DNA of 64,000 nt, taken from positions 26,971,915 through 27,035,914 of the forward strand of contig CM025855.1 in the NCBI GenBank assembly GCA_003952965.2, given 5' to 3'. This document shows positions 33,646 through 45,263 of this stretch, piece by piece (position 1 is the stretch's first letter; the number at the start of each line of letters is the position of its first letter). The position numbers and the translations under genes are program-made. A model generated the notes under the pieces. It had not been told where the DNA came from and searched no databases. It worked only from the letters and a program-made list of their open reading frames with translations. Source of the DNA: Morella rubra (lineage: Eukaryota; Streptophyta; Magnoliopsida; Fagales; Myricaceae).

Positions 33646-34776
33646 TAGGGGTGTACATGTTTGGGCCGGAACTGACCGGGCGACCCAAACCGGCCCGAAA
33701 CTGATTGGGTTGGCCAGTTTTAGGTCAGCCCGGTTCAACTGTCAGCCCAAAAATACTCAAAACTGACTGGGTCAGTTCGGCCCATAGTTCTGGGTATCCA
33801 AAATCGTGGGCCGAACCGAACTGAGGGTATATATGGAATTTTACAATAATTTTTATTTTTTTCATATTAAGTCCCCCCAATTTCCCTTTACACAATTTTC
33901 TTTCCCCCGACACCCCTTCCTTCACAGTTCACACTTCACCCCTTTCTTCTCAAAATTGAAACCCTAGCTGCCTCCTACCACCCCACACCTCCGCTGACAT
34001 CTCTCTCTCTCTCTTTCTCTTAGCCGAAACCATGTACAACTTTTCTTGAATCTCTTGGTGCAGCACCAAGTGAAGCAGAGCCCACTCTGCAGTTGTAGCA
34101 CTCGTGTCCGTTCCAACATTGATCGCTTCCGAGCACATCTTCACGAGCTCTTCTTCTCATAACTTGCCTCGACCAAGCACTTCCAGGCCAAAAAGCGAGT
34201 CTATATAGGCAGCACCAATGGGGCTTGCCATCTCCGAACTAGCATTGATTCCACCGCTCTCCACGAAAGCCTTTCTCTTCCTTATCAGTGGAACCAAACT
34301 TTCTAGATGTTACTTTCTCAATTCTTTAGCTTCGTTGAGTTGCTTGCGGAACAGTGGAGTAAAGCATGGGCAAGAAGTCTGGAAGCTTTGGTAAGCTTAT
34401 CAGCATGACGTCCTTTGTACGCTTTTCCATCTTTTTTATATCATCTTTGGAGATTTTTGCACCGAAGCAAAGACATATTAGAACACTACAAGTCTACAAA
34501 TTGTAAATTTCTAAGCCTACAGTTGCTCATCACCTCGACGAACCCTTTCTTTGAAGCCTCTTTTTGGAGCCTGTTTATGTGGTTTTTGAGCGCCCATTTC
34601 CGTATCCAACTAGGCCCAAACCAACCGAACTGGGCCGATCCTCAAACCTGGTCAGCCTGGCTGGTTCTCCCAACCGGCGGTTAGGCCGTTGGTTGGGAAA
34701 TTAGGAGAACCGATCCAGTCGGTTCGGCCCACGGTTTGGGCTCAAAACCAAACTCATTGGTCGGTTTTCAGCCCTA
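33646..34776. mobile_element. Non-autonomous hAT element carrying host gene sequence
   Basis: It begins TAGGGGTGTACATG and ends CGGTTTTCAGCCCTA, short inverted ends typical of hAT. It is flanked by a perfect 8-bp target duplication GTTGTTAC (33638-33645 and 34777-34784). Subterminal regions are rich in CCGGCCC and GGTTCGGCCC motifs. It encodes no transposase. The interior holds a cytochrome P450 fragment. The surrounding sequence is continuous in the tandem copy near 35420. Confidence 0.93.
34031..34562 (-). pseudogene. Cytochrome P450 exon fragment (CYP77-like) inside the hAT element
   Basis: The minus strand reads KKGFVEVMSNCRL, then ICLCFGAKISKDDIKKMEK, LPKLPDFLPM, KELRK, LESLVPLIRKRKAFVESGG, YIDSLFGLEV, and the I-helix oxygen-binding region NVGTDTSATTAEWALLHLV ending EIQEKLY. 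That is about 170 residues of the middle of a clan-71 P450, most like CYP77. Two in-frame stops (after ELRK and after GRGKL) and at least two frameshifts are present. The haem-binding Cys loop and the N-terminus are absent. It is a captured piece, not a gene. Confidence 0.8.
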
Positions 34777-35600
34777 GTTGTTACTAACAAATAGTAAAAG
34801 GAAGTCATGCAGACAAAGAAAATAGTAGAAGGAAGAACGAGTGGATTCAAAACGATGCAAGCTGAAAAAAGTCCAATATCAGTAGGTTATCTTCATTTAG
34901 CTACAGAAATACAATCTTGTTACGTTGACCCTCTCAGCACTATACATTTGCCAATACAGATTTATGATCAAAGAAGCATTTAAAAGGCGTGGAAAATTGG
35001 GATATTCGTTTGGTGATTTAACTTTTTCGTTCAGCTGCACTTCACCGGTTAGCCATCTACGAAGCATTCTGGCAAGTTGTCTCTTTGATTTCTTTGTTTC
35101 AACGATGGATGAGAGATTCAGCAAAATTTAGTTGGGCTTGCACTTATGTGAACCCTTAATCTGGTGGGGGCAATATGTGTACTGTTATTAGCCATTAGAA
35201 CGGTACTTTCTGTCCAAACTTTTTTTTGTTCTTCTCCATTCACAGTGGCTTGGGTGTAGACCTTGAGCAAAGGAATCGCTTCCCAGTGCCTTTTTCTCTT
35301 TTAGCAGTCAGCCATAAGCCGTAATTAAATAAAACGGTTGCTCATGTACCGAGCTGGTAGAGCAACTGTATGTATCATTACCATTAAAATTAATTATATT
35401 TTCAATAATTAATTTATACGCCCTTTATTCCTTCTCTTCGCAAGTTGCAAAAAGTCCAACATCAGTTGGTTATCTTTATTTAGTTACAGAAGTGCCATCT
35501 TGCTGTGTTAACCCTCTCGGCCTTTTAAGTTGCCTTAGCAATTAAAACACATGTTTATGATCAACGCATTTAAAAGGCATGGAAATGTGATCCGCCAACC

Positions 35601-36212
35601 AAACCCCTATGGCTATACACAGAGCCGGTAGTCCAAAAGGGGCCGAAGACCCCAAACCTACATCAAACACGGCATGCGCAGTTGTGGCCTTCCCAAGAGA
35701 CATACCATGACGACATGACCAGCAATAGAGTAGCATCGGAGAGGTTCCGAACAAAAGTGGAATACTCATCTTCACATGGACGTCACGAACAAGATTCCGC
35801 ACTTGGAGGAAAACTGATAAGTTGTAGTAGCTAGTTCTAGTATCCCAAATGAACAAGACTTACGTCTGCAACCATTGATGAAGGGGCTTTGTGAGTTGAC
35901 TCTATTCTTTTATATGTTTTCCCAGAGGAAGTTGACCCCGTCCTCATAACTGAAATTATGTTTTTCCTAAACAAATTGACCGCCTCCTGTCCATCCGTTG
36001 AGAACCCTTTTTTTCAGCTAAAAAAAAAAAAAAAGATTACAAATACCCCTTGAACAATTTCACTTATCCCAAAATCCTCTATAATTTTTAACTCGTGTCA
36101 ACCCGGCTCCTTAAACTTACATAAACGGTTTTTAACTCATTTTTAACAATGTCGTACCACGTATTCCGTCAAATGTGAGTAACTCCTGGGTAGCAGAAAG
36201 AACAGGTAAAAG
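35601..36212. other. No recognised gene
   Basis: A minus-strand frame (35542-35856) has no family pattern I recognise. A 15-base A-run at about 36020 is followed by a generic non-coding repeat (AATACCCCTTGAACAATTTC). Confidence 0.4.
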
Positions 36213-36485
36213 TTGGAGTTGAAGCTAGCTACCTCTTTCATTCCTTTCTCTCTATCTTTAACTCTTGCGCTCTTGATTTTTAGAGGGGCAACAACGAGCT
36301 CTTCCTCTTCTCCGGATGTCAAATGGTATCTAGAGATTGGATTGACAAATCATATTACCTCCAATTTCAGTAATCTCATAGTTTCGAAGTTCTTCTCTCT
36401 ACCAGTTTTAGTCAACAATTTACCTTCGTGTATGAATCTTGCCATCAAGCAAAGAATCATCATGTCTAGCTATCTTCTTGATTAA
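36213..36485 (+). other. Chimeric ORF: signal-peptide-like start fused to a Copia protease scrap
   Basis: The 90-aa frame starts MELKLATSFIPFSLSLTLAL, a good secretory signal peptide, then Ser-rich GATTSSSSS. It continues WYLEIGLTNHITSNFSNL, which matches the Copia protease pattern WYxDTGATNHITSD; the active-site Asp is Glu. The nearby Copia element at 38768 has the same motif (WYPDTAATNHITSDLSHL). Whether it is expressed is unknown. Confidence 0.5.
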
Positions 36486-37410
36486 ATTTTTTTCTAGACA
36501 TGTGGGTACCTTCCCCTGTATGTTCTGTTAATGACAATATAGATATTATGTTTCTTGTATTGATTATTTCAGTCATTTTACATGGGCTTTTCCCATTTTT
36601 TTCATAACTTTGATGTGTTAATCTATGACTTGTCTGTTGAACTCTACCACTACATGTGTATAAAAAGAACTATTGAGGAAGAAGTCATACATTACATTTT
36701 CCACAACTATATATTTTTTAGCTTTCATGCTCACTTATGCCTTCTTTTGCCCTAAATATGCCCGGACACGCCTTATTAAAATTCGGAGTTACTATGTACA
36801 ACAGACTTCATGAATAAACAGAAGAGTATATCAACAGGAGAATATCAATTGCTGGAAATTATATTAAAGACATATTATATCTCAAGAACAAGATGGTCAA
36901 ACAACCTACTTCATGATTATTGAGAACACAAAAAGAGAAAGTACTAATACCATGGTTTGCTAAGTGAAGCACTACAACTAATTTCCAAAGATCAATTGCC
37001 TATAAAGAGATACTTAATGCTCAAGAACTATGAACACCTAACCTCATGTCGGAGAAGAAAATTCAAAATCAAGCGATTTAGAGTAATTTCCTACCTAAGC
37101 AATGGCATAATAATGTTAGCCTCAGAAATTTTCATTATCTGAAAAAAGGCAGAAATCCCATCAGTCATTCCGAATTTCGCAATCACAGGAATATGAAAAA
37201 ACCAAGCTTTTATCGCAAAAAACTGTAACTCCTATATCACCAAGGGTTAGTCTCCTAAAACACGAAGTGTAGCCTGCACAGAAGCTACGCTATACTTTTC
37301 AATAAACGACTTTACCTTATCTTGCATTACGAGCTAAAATTATAGGTAATGCTTGTAAAAACAGAAATGTCAAATCACATTAGATCTCAGAGCAATGAGC
37401 TTGAAGAAGA
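36486..37410. other. No recognised gene
   Basis: AT-rich sequence with only short frames. No repeat boundaries or conserved motifs were seen. Confidence 0.4.
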
Positions 37411-37419
37411 ATCCAGCAA

Positions 37420-38430
37420 ACTGCAAGCAGATGCAATCATTTCCTGCAATCTCTTGACGGGAAAGTCACCATGAATCTAAAGAAAACCACCCAAATAAAT
37501 CAACAGTAAGCTATTGTAACAGATAAATCTAAGGGCATCTAGAGGAAGGAAATGACGTGGAATCAATGACAAGTAGGTTGGGTTAGTTGTTTAGCTGGGT
37601 TGGCAATTTAGTTCTTAGGAGTTAGTTAGTGGGCTGTGAATCAATGGGCTGTTAGAATAGGCTATATAACATACAGTAGTTTTGTAATAGGGATCGGAGA
37701 AGAAAAATCTAGCAGAAGCTTAGTTTTAGTATTTTGGAGTGTGGCTTACTCGAACAAGCCATTTTGTAGAGTTATTTTCTATTTTCTCAAGAAACAAACA
37801 TAATACTTAAAAGAGGTTTGTTATAGCTATGAACCCATAGAGCACGACAAACTAGGAAAGTGCGAGGAAACATAACAGACAGAATGGAGAAGAAACTGGA
37901 AGATAAAATTTTGATTGCTAAAATCAATACACGTTCCCAAATCGAATTGTTATGCGCATCAAAGGAACTTTGAGCAAAACAATGCGAGAATTTGAAAAAC
38001 ATCAATGGTGTCAAGAATGAAAAGGCCAATTACGAAAAACAGAATATGCAATTACCTGAACAAATGCGCTGCAAACTGCAAGCAGATGCAATCATTTCCT
38101 CCAATCTCTTGACGGGAAAGCCACCATAAATCTATAGAAAACCATCCAAATGAATCAACAGTGAGCTATGAACCCATAGAGCACCTCTATAAACGTCGAA
38201 AATGCGAGGAAACATAATAGACAGAATGAAGAAGAAACTAGAAGATATAATTTTGATTGTTAAAATCAATATAAGTTCCCAAATCAAATTGATATGCGCG
38301 TCAAAGGAACTTTGAGCAAAACAATGCAAGAATTTGAAAAACATCAATGGCATCAAGAATGAAAAGGCAAATTAAGAAGAACAGAATCATGCAAATACCT
38401 TAACCAAAATTTGAACAAATGCGCTGCTTG
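37420..38430. repeat. Tandem duplication of unrecognised, possibly exonic, sequence
   Basis: The block CTGCAAGCAGATGCAATCAT...CTTGACGGGAAAG occurs at 37421-37465 and 38070-38115. Then AGCTATGAACCCATAGAGCAC...GAATTTGAAAAACATCAATGG occurs at 37827-38010 and 38164-38350. On the minus strand both copies read FPVKRLxEMIASACS near 37455 and 38105, which may be an exon of an unidentified gene. The first copy is split by about 300 bases at roughly 37510-37810. Confidence 0.65.
37515..37810. repeat. Insertion splitting the first tandem copy; solo-LTR-like
   Basis: This segment is absent from the second tandem copy. It has a TATA-type core (GGCTATATAACATAC) and then TTTCTATTTTCTCAAGAAAC, which looks like the promoter and end of a short LTR. 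Ends and target duplication could not be fixed. Confidence 0.4.
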
Positions 38431-38767
38431 GTCTTCTTAAGGCCACGATCTTTCCCGCCGCCTTCTCTTACGTCCTTCACTCATTCATGTACGTCCTACA
38501 CTAAGAAAGACAAATGTACTTCCCTCCTGGTACTCCTCCGTTGCAGAGGCCATTGTTCCCTTTCTGCTCTGTCCATTGTCTCTCTCTCAGTTTTCTCTTT
38601 CACTGTCTCAACTCTCTCCGGATCGCTCATTGTCTTTGAAAGAACGAATCCATGGCATGTAGATGTAAAAAGGTTGGGATTTTTATTTTTGTTCTTTCAG
38701 TTGAGAAACGGCTACTCTTTTTGTTCTGCAGAACAAATCCATGGCGCACGTAGATGTAAAAAGGCTG

Positions 38768-39038
38768 TGTTAACACAGCAGCTGATCCTACCACCGTATC
38801 ACTAGACGATCCTAGCACCACGACACCTCACTGAGTCTCGATTATTCTAGAATAGCCTAGTCTTGTAACGCTAAAAGTGCGTATCTTTTCTGTTAGGATA
38901 TTTCTATTATGTTACTGCATATTGCGGTACACGTGTACGTTGTTTATAAAAAGTGTACAGTGCACTACAATAACACTCTGCAGAAATATTCTTTCATGCG
39001 TACTCGTCTTCTTCGTTCCTCTTCGCACTCTGTATATT
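38768..39038 (+). repeat. 5' LTR of the truncated Copia element
   Basis: It begins TGTTAACACAGC and has a TATA core TTTATAAAAAG near 38943. Its end, just before the primer binding site, is TATATTA rather than the expected CA. No second copy exists in the window to fix the ends. Confidence 0.6.
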
Positions 39039-39081
39039 ATGGTATCAGAGCCCATATGACCTTTGTCCTTAGCTTTTCACA

Positions 39082-39999
39082 ATGTCCAACGATGAGTCGC
39101 CTGCTAGCAACATCTCCTCACCCAACTCTTCCTCATCTACCTCACTCACCTCTCTTCCGCACCTTGTTACTGTCAAGCTCTCTCATGAGAACTATCTCCT
39201 CTCGCGTGCTCAGATGACTCTATATCTGCGTGGCCAACGTCTTTTGTGTTTGTAGATGGCACTTCTCCTGCACCTGCTTAGTTTCTACCTTCCAGTATCA
39301 CTCCCAATCCAGAATATGCAGTCTGGGTTCAATAGGATCAGATGATCCTAAGTGCTCTAATATCATCTCTTACAAAGCCACTTATGGCCCAAGTGGTTGG
39401 GTATTCTACTGCCTGTGAAGTTTGAACATCTTTGGAGGCACTTTTTCAGTCGCAGTCTCAAGCTCGGCTTGTCCAACTTCAGTACCAGCTGGCAACACTC
39501 AAAAAGGGTACTGACTTTACTACAGATTATTTCTGTAAGCTAAAGAACCTGAGTGACACTTTTACTACAGCAGGAAAAATCCTGAGTTCTACTAAGCTTG
39601 TCACTTATTTACTTGTTGGTCTAGGACCAGACTATTACTCTTTTGTCTCTTCAGTCACTACTCGACTTGAACCTCTGTCCATTTAACAACTCTATGGTCA
39701 TTTGTTGTCCCATGAATCTCGTATGAAGCATCATTCCTCCACATTTTCCTCTCTGAAGATCTCCGTAAATGTTTCCACTAAGACCTCTTCCTCTCAGAAT
39801 CATGGTGGACATGGAGGTCGATTTAATGGCCACCGTGGTTGTGGGAATGGTCAAGGTGGTGACTCTAGTTTTCCAACCGCTCCTGATTCTTTCCAAACGT
39901 GCCAAGTTTGCTTCAAAGTTGGTCACACTGCCTTGCAATGTCAAACAAAGGTTCAACCAAGCTTACTAGCAAGATCCACCTTCCCACATGACATATTAT
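39082..39999 (+). pseudogene. gag: gag of the truncated Copia element
   Basis: It starts MSNDESPASNISSPNSSSS and carries HLVTVKLSHENYLLSRAQM, the N-terminal gag motif. It continues at 39432-39686 with LVQLQYQLATLKKG and YLLVGLGPDYYSFVSSVTTR. The zinc knuckle CQVCFKVGHTALQC is at about 39899-39940. Stops or frame changes occur near 39253, 39420 and 39686. Confidence 0.85.
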
Positions 40000-42900
40000 A
40001 GCTCATCTGGTTCCTCTGCTCTTGATGCTTCATGGTACCCAGACACAGCTGCCACAAATCACATTACCTCTGACTTATCTCATCTGAACATTCAGTCTCA
40101 AGAGTACTCTAATGATGACCAGCTCAGTGTGGGCTATGGTAAGATTCTTCCCATTTCTCATATAGGCTCTTCCCTCTTTTCCCCTTCTACCAACACTCGG
40201 TTTATCCTTCGTCGTCTTTTACATGTTCCTGATATCACCAAGAACCTTATTTCTATTCGTCATTTTTGTGCTGACAACCATGTCTTCTTTCAATTTCACT
40301 CCAATCCATTTTTTGTGAAGGATTCCAACATGGGGAGCACTCTTCTCCAAGGCAAAACCCATGATGGCCTGTATGTTTTTCTCTCTGCTGATTCACCTCA
40401 GGCTCATCTCACGTCCCTCACAGATTGGCACGCACGTTTGGGTCGCCCTGCCTTCCGTGTGGTTCATCAAGTTTTGTCTGCCCACCATATTCCTGTTCAG
40501 TCCGTTCGTCTTCCTCTTGTGTGCTCTGCCTATGCTCAAGCAAAGTCACATCGTCTTCCCTACTCACCCACCTTTACTCGGTCCACTGCACCTTTAGATT
40601 TAATTTTTACTGATGTATGGGGCCCGTCCCTTATCCTTTCTACTCAAGGTTTTAAATATTATGTATCTTTTGTGGACGATTTTAGCCGTTTCACATGGTT
40701 GTTTCCTTTACTCTTGAAATTTGATGTTCACTCGGTCTTTATTACTTTCAAGCAATTTGTTGAGCGACAATTTAACACTCCTATTAATCAAGTGCAAACC
40801 GATGGTGGTGGTAAGTTCCAAGCCATACGCACCCTTTTTCGGGAGGCTGGCATTAATCATTGTCTTTCTTGTCCTCATGCTCATCAACAAATGAGCTCTA
40901 TTGAACGAAAATGCAGACATGTGGTTGAGACTGGACTTGCTTTGCTTGCCTCTGCCTTCATTCCCAAACAATATTGGACAGATGCTTTTATCTCTGTTGT
41001 TTACCTCATAAATCACCTCCCTAGTTCTGTCCTTCGTGGCAAGTCCCCTTTTGAGTGTCTTTATAACAAACGGCCTGATTATCCATTTCTTTGTGTTTTT
41101 GGTTCAGCTTGCTGGCCAAAAATTCGTCCTTTTAACAAGCACAAACTCGACTACAGGTCTACTTTCTGTGTTTTTCTTGGGTACAGTCCTGACCACAAAA
41201 GGGTACAGGTGTCTTCATCGTCCTTCTGGCCGCATTTACATCTCTCGGGATGTCCTCTTTGATGAACATTCTTTTCATTTTCATCATACCTCTACTGTCT
41301 CTGCTGCCCACTCCCCATTTGTCGCCCCTCTGCCTTTTCCTCTTTTACATCATACTGTCCTAGTGTCTTCACATGAGTCTACCCCTACTACCCCTGTAGC
41401 GCCCTTGTTTGCTGCGTCTCCCCTTGCACCCGATGGTCCCCCCTGCCTCCCCTACTTTGCCACTTGTCCCTGCTCCACCTCCACGCCATCCCATGGTTAA
41501 CCAGTGTCATACCAATTCTCTACACCCTAGTCAATATCGTGATGGCACTATTAAGTAGCCTCCCCCACGTGCCCATCACGCTGCCCTCACAGCTGTCCCT
41601 GATGAGCCCTCATGTGTCATCGAAGCCACTAGTTTTCCTGAGTGGCGCCGTGCAATGGAATGTGAATTTCAGGCTCTTCAAGCTAACCAGACATGGTCTC
41701 TTGTCCCTATTTCCCCTACTCAAAATGTCGTTGGCTGCTGTTGGATTTTTAAAGCCAAATGTCGGGCAGATGGCTCTTTGGAATGGTATAAAGCCAGACT
41801 AGTTGCCAAAGGCTTTCACCAACAGGTTGGCATAGATTACGCTGATACTTTCAGCCCAGTGGTTAAATCCACTACAGTGTGTCTGTTCCTTGCTATTGCC
41901 GCTTCTTCTGGTTGGTCCTGCAAACAACTCGATGTTCAGAATCCTTTCCTTCATGGCACTCTTCAAGAAGTTGTATATATGCTACAACCTCTGGTGTTTG
42001 TGCACCCTGATTACCCTCAGCATGTTTCTTGTCTTCGCAAGGCTCTTTACGGTCTCAAACAAGCTCCTCACGCTTGGTTCTCACGGTTGAGCTCTCGTCG
42101 TCTTGATGGGCTTTGTGGCTTCTCGGGCTAACAATAGCCTCTTTGTCTATGCCTCTGACGTCACTTGGTTTACCAATTGGTTATGTTGATGACTGTATTG
42201 TGACCGGTTCTTCTTCTTCCATGGTTCAGCATTTTATCACTTGTCTTTTTGCTGATTTTTCTATTAAGGATCTTGGGAACCTACACTATTTTTTGGGGGT
42301 CGAAGTGTCTCGTTCCAGCTCTGGCATGTACCTTTCTCAACGGAAGAATGTCCATGATCTCCTCTACAAGACCAATATGCTACAAGTCAAACCGGTCTCA
42401 TCTCCTATGGCGTCTTCTCTACGCCTCTCTGCTTACGCAGGTGCTCTGTTTGATGACCCTACTCTCTATTGGAGTACCGTCGGTAGTCTACAGTACCTCT
42501 CATTTACACGGTCGGACATCTCTTTCACAGTCAACAAGACTTGCCAATTTATGCAAGCACCACAAAGGCCTCATTGGCAGGCTTTTAAGCATATTTTACG
42601 CTATCTCAATCATACTGCTCACTTTGGCCTTCATCTTACTCGGTCCTCCATCACTGAGCTCAGTGCCATCTACGACACTGATTGGGCTGGCAGTCAGGAT
42701 GATCGCTGCTCCACTGCGGCATCTGTCTCTTTATTGGCTCTAATCTTATCTGTTGGACTTCTCGTAAACAGCAGACTATTGCTCGGTTGAGCACCGAGGC
42801 TGAGTATCACTCTCTTGCCAATGCCACCACTGAACTCTTATGGATCCAGTCCTTGCTTCGAAAACTTCACATGTTCTTGCCTCAAGCTCCAATGTTGTGG

Positions 42901-43066
42901 TGTGACAACTTAGGCACCACCTACCTTTCTGCAAATCCCGTTTTTCATTCCCGTACAAAGCATGTGGAAATTGATTTGCAGTTGTACGAGATCGTATTGC
43001 TATCAAGATTTATCTGTTGCTTTTATCTCCAGCAAGGACAAGGTTGCTGATGTTTTTACCACGAAG
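39988..43066 (+). pseudogene. pol: pol of the truncated Copia element
   Basis: A 424-codon open stretch (39988-41262) contains the protease WYPDTAATNHITSD (Asp kept, but Ala where Gly is usual), the pre-integrase LTDWHARLGRPAF, and integrase LDLIFTDVWGPS, YVSFVDDFSRFTWLFPL and VQTDGGGKF. Reverse transcriptase lies at 41655-42400: WIFKAKCRADGSLEWYKARLV, QLDVQNPFLHG, LYGLKQAPHAW and, in a new frame, GYVDDCIV. RNase H follows with [19 protein letters not shown] and [20 protein letters not shown] near 42790-42960. Frame breaks near 41230, 42110, 42780 and 42990 inactivate it. Confidence 0.92.
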
Positions 43067-43299
43067 CCTATTATAGCCCCGTTGCCGTCGCGAGTCGAGT
43101 ACGCCGCCATAGAAAATTGCAATGAAGTCTCTGTTAAAAATTTAAAGGTTAGAAAAATTAGAAACACTCTATTCAATTCATGTATTTCTTTGTACAATGT
43201 ACTTTAGAAATACGTGCAGTTTATCTATTCAATCCTTAGAAGAATAAACTTATTAAATGCAGAAGATTCCAGCAAATGTATCAACTTCAACAGCGTCAT

Positions 43300-43575
43300 C
43301 CAAAGTGGGGGAATGAAGATGGCCTTGAGAACGCCAAGCTCGATATTTTCAATAGAGATCATTATCTCCACTTTGGCCAAGTGGGGCATCAGGAAGCTCT
43401 TCCCCATTCAGGTTTTGTACTCACATTTGCTATCTCTCTCATTCTCTTCTTCTTTGATCCTATCAAATATTGAAACTGGAAGTCAAGAGAAAACAGAGCA
43501 CGGAGAATACAAAACATTGGCTTTCTCTTCTGCGTAGAGGGCGGTGCTGGAACCAGAATGCAAGGGCATGACATG
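43300..43575 (+). pseudogene. DEAD-box RNA helicase gene fragment, 5' piece
   Basis: The first exon piece (to 43411) reads EDGLENAKLDI, then in another frame TLAKWGIRKLFPIQ, the Q motif that precedes the ATPase core in DEAD-box helicases. An intron with GT...AG follows (43412-43537). The next exon starts RAVLEP at 43538 and is cut at 43575 by the Copia insertion. It continues at 50241. The pattern GIxKLFPIQ-AVLEP-MQGRDMIGRARTGTGKT is that of the mitochondrial RH9/RH53 type. A frame change before NRDHY and a missing base before MQG show it is decayed. The retained intron means a genomic, not a processed, copy. Confidence 0.75.
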
Positions 43576-44042
43576 TGCTGGATTTAATGTCCCACGTGAC
43601 TTATTTAATGGGCAATATTTGACATTATTTGAATTTTAAATAAAGAAGGTAACGGATCTATAGTAAGTTAACGCACATTCACTTAGTGAGATTTTATAAG
43701 AGAAGTTGTTTTCCATTTGCCCACTCTGATGGGGAGTGGTGCTTTATTTTTCACATGGAAAAACTGTCCTCTCTCTATCCTATTTAACTGTCAGAATTCC
43801 CATTAATTTCTGTCCATAAAAGTTCAAAGGGTGAAGTGAGAGAAACAGTTTCTACGCTATTATTTTACAGGTTGAAACAACAAAAATAGAGAGAAGGAGA
43901 AATGAAAGCAAAAGAGGTCTCATTACATGGATTCTGGTGTGTCTTATTATTGATGATTAATTCCGCATTATGATTATTAATATATGTGAAAGTCATGATA
44001 GTTGAAAATCCTATTTAGCTTATAGATCAATAGTAATTTACA
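43576..44042 (+). repeat. 5' LTR of the complete Copia element
   Basis: It starts TGCTGGATTTAATG and ends TAGTAATTTACA. A possible promoter core is CTATCCTATTTAACTG near 43777. Confidence 0.95.
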
Positions 44043-44056
44043 TGTGGTATCGGAGC

Positions 44057-45263
44057 TATGTTGAAACACTCATGATTTTCCAATTAATATAAACACTCAT
44101 GATTTTCCAATTAATATAGAGATTTTCGTTGATATTTTACAGTCAATTCTATTTTATCATCTCTGTTATTATTATCGATGATCCATGTTGACTGTAATAT
44201 GATTTTATGTTTGAGACTTTATTAGGATATTTTCTTTCAATTGAAATTCTACTGTGCGAATGTTGAATATATTCTATATTCATGAGTTTGTAATAGATGG
44301 CTTATTCGGTTTAAAATTTCTTAAATTTCCGTAACAGATATATGCCATTTGAAATGGGTTGTCGTTTGTTGACCTTGGAAAAGAATGACGTTGGTTTGTT
44401 AAAAGGTGTAACATACTAACAAACCTTTAACGTTTTTCATTTATTTAATGAATATTTTGTGTTAATAAATCTTTTTCTGTAACCGTACGTTTGTAACTGA
44501 TTTCTTTTTGTTTGTTTTCATTAAACAAACGCACACCATTTGAGAACTTTAAGAAACCAAATCGTACTGTTTTGTTTTTAACGCCATTACGTGATCTGAA
44601 AAGTTTTGTAATTCTGTTTTTGAAACCGAACTTTATTTGGTGGTTTATCTAGACTACAATTTCGGGAATCTACGATCACAGTTCGGTTTTGGCTTTTATG
44701 TGTCAATTTTTTAAATTATTGTCACATGCCATTAATTGTTAATTGATATGTTATTATTGATATGGGCCAAATTAAACTCTGATTGATTTCTTAATGACAC
44801 TAATATTATTGTATATTATGATCTGATAGATTTATATGTTTATTTGATTTAATGTGGACTGAATTTTATTTTGTTGAGTCATTTCATCAATCAATATTTA
44901 CATTATGGTTAGCTTGTCATCACCAAAGTGAGCCTGCTAGAAAGTAGGAAATATTTAATTGAATTATGACTTTGTAAAAATTATGGAATAATTATTTGAT
45001 TATTACGGTTTGACCCAAAGGTGCACCAACTTTCAAATAATTATTAAATAAATGGGATAACTGATAAATTAATAGTGATATTGGAATTGATACCCAAAGG
45101 TAACAAACCAATTGAACTTTGAGTGTTATCAATTATGCCCAAATGAGTTAGAACCACCATTAAATTTTAGTGTTAGTATGTTGCGTTAGTTAATCCAAAA
45201 ATTGAATGCAATAGTACTAATATAAGGTTTTCTCAAAGCACTAATATTGTAATTTGTATTGCA
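44057..45263. other. Copia leader, non-coding
   Basis: The 1.2 kb between the primer binding site and gag has no gene. It contains a 28-base direct repeat built on AACACTCATGATTTTCCAA (44065-44120). Its end, CAAAGGTGCACC, CCCAAAGGTAAC, is AT-rich untranslated leader. Confidence 0.6.

Larger units (their letters stand above)
33480..35600. repeat. Tandem duplication flanking the hAT element
   Basis: Text at 33504-33600 (TTTGCTCATGGACCAAGCTGG) and 34860-34990 (AAAGTCCAATATCAGTAGG, GCATTTAAAAGGCGTGG) recurs in order at 35325-35590. The first copy was split by the hAT insertion; the second is uninterrupted. No recognised gene; a 75-codon minus-strand frame at 34897-35124 (LARMLRRWLTGEVQLNEKV) is unidentified. 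Confidence 0.7.
38768..43066 (+). mobile_element. Ty1/copia retrotransposon, 3'-truncated
   Basis: Order on the plus strand: 5' LTR, primer binding site TGGTATCAGAGCCC (39040-39053, initiator tRNA-Met type), gag, protease, integrase, reverse transcriptase, RNase H. That is the copia order. No 3' LTR follows; sequence after about 43066 is unrelated and soon becomes a DEAD-box helicase fragment. Several frameshifts break it. By gag and protease style it resembles the Retrofit/Ale type; this lineage is inferred. Confidence 0.9.

Noticed and set aside
35542-35856. A 104-codon minus-strand frame with hydrophobic runs
   Set aside because: No recognisable family or conserved copy; likely chance.
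38419-38805. A 128-codon plus-strand frame
   Set aside because: Low-complexity Ser/Leu text that runs into a Copia LTR; no family pattern.
38768-43066. A 3' LTR for the first Copia element
   Set aside because: No repeat of its 5' LTR start or end occurs between 43066 and the helicase fragment.
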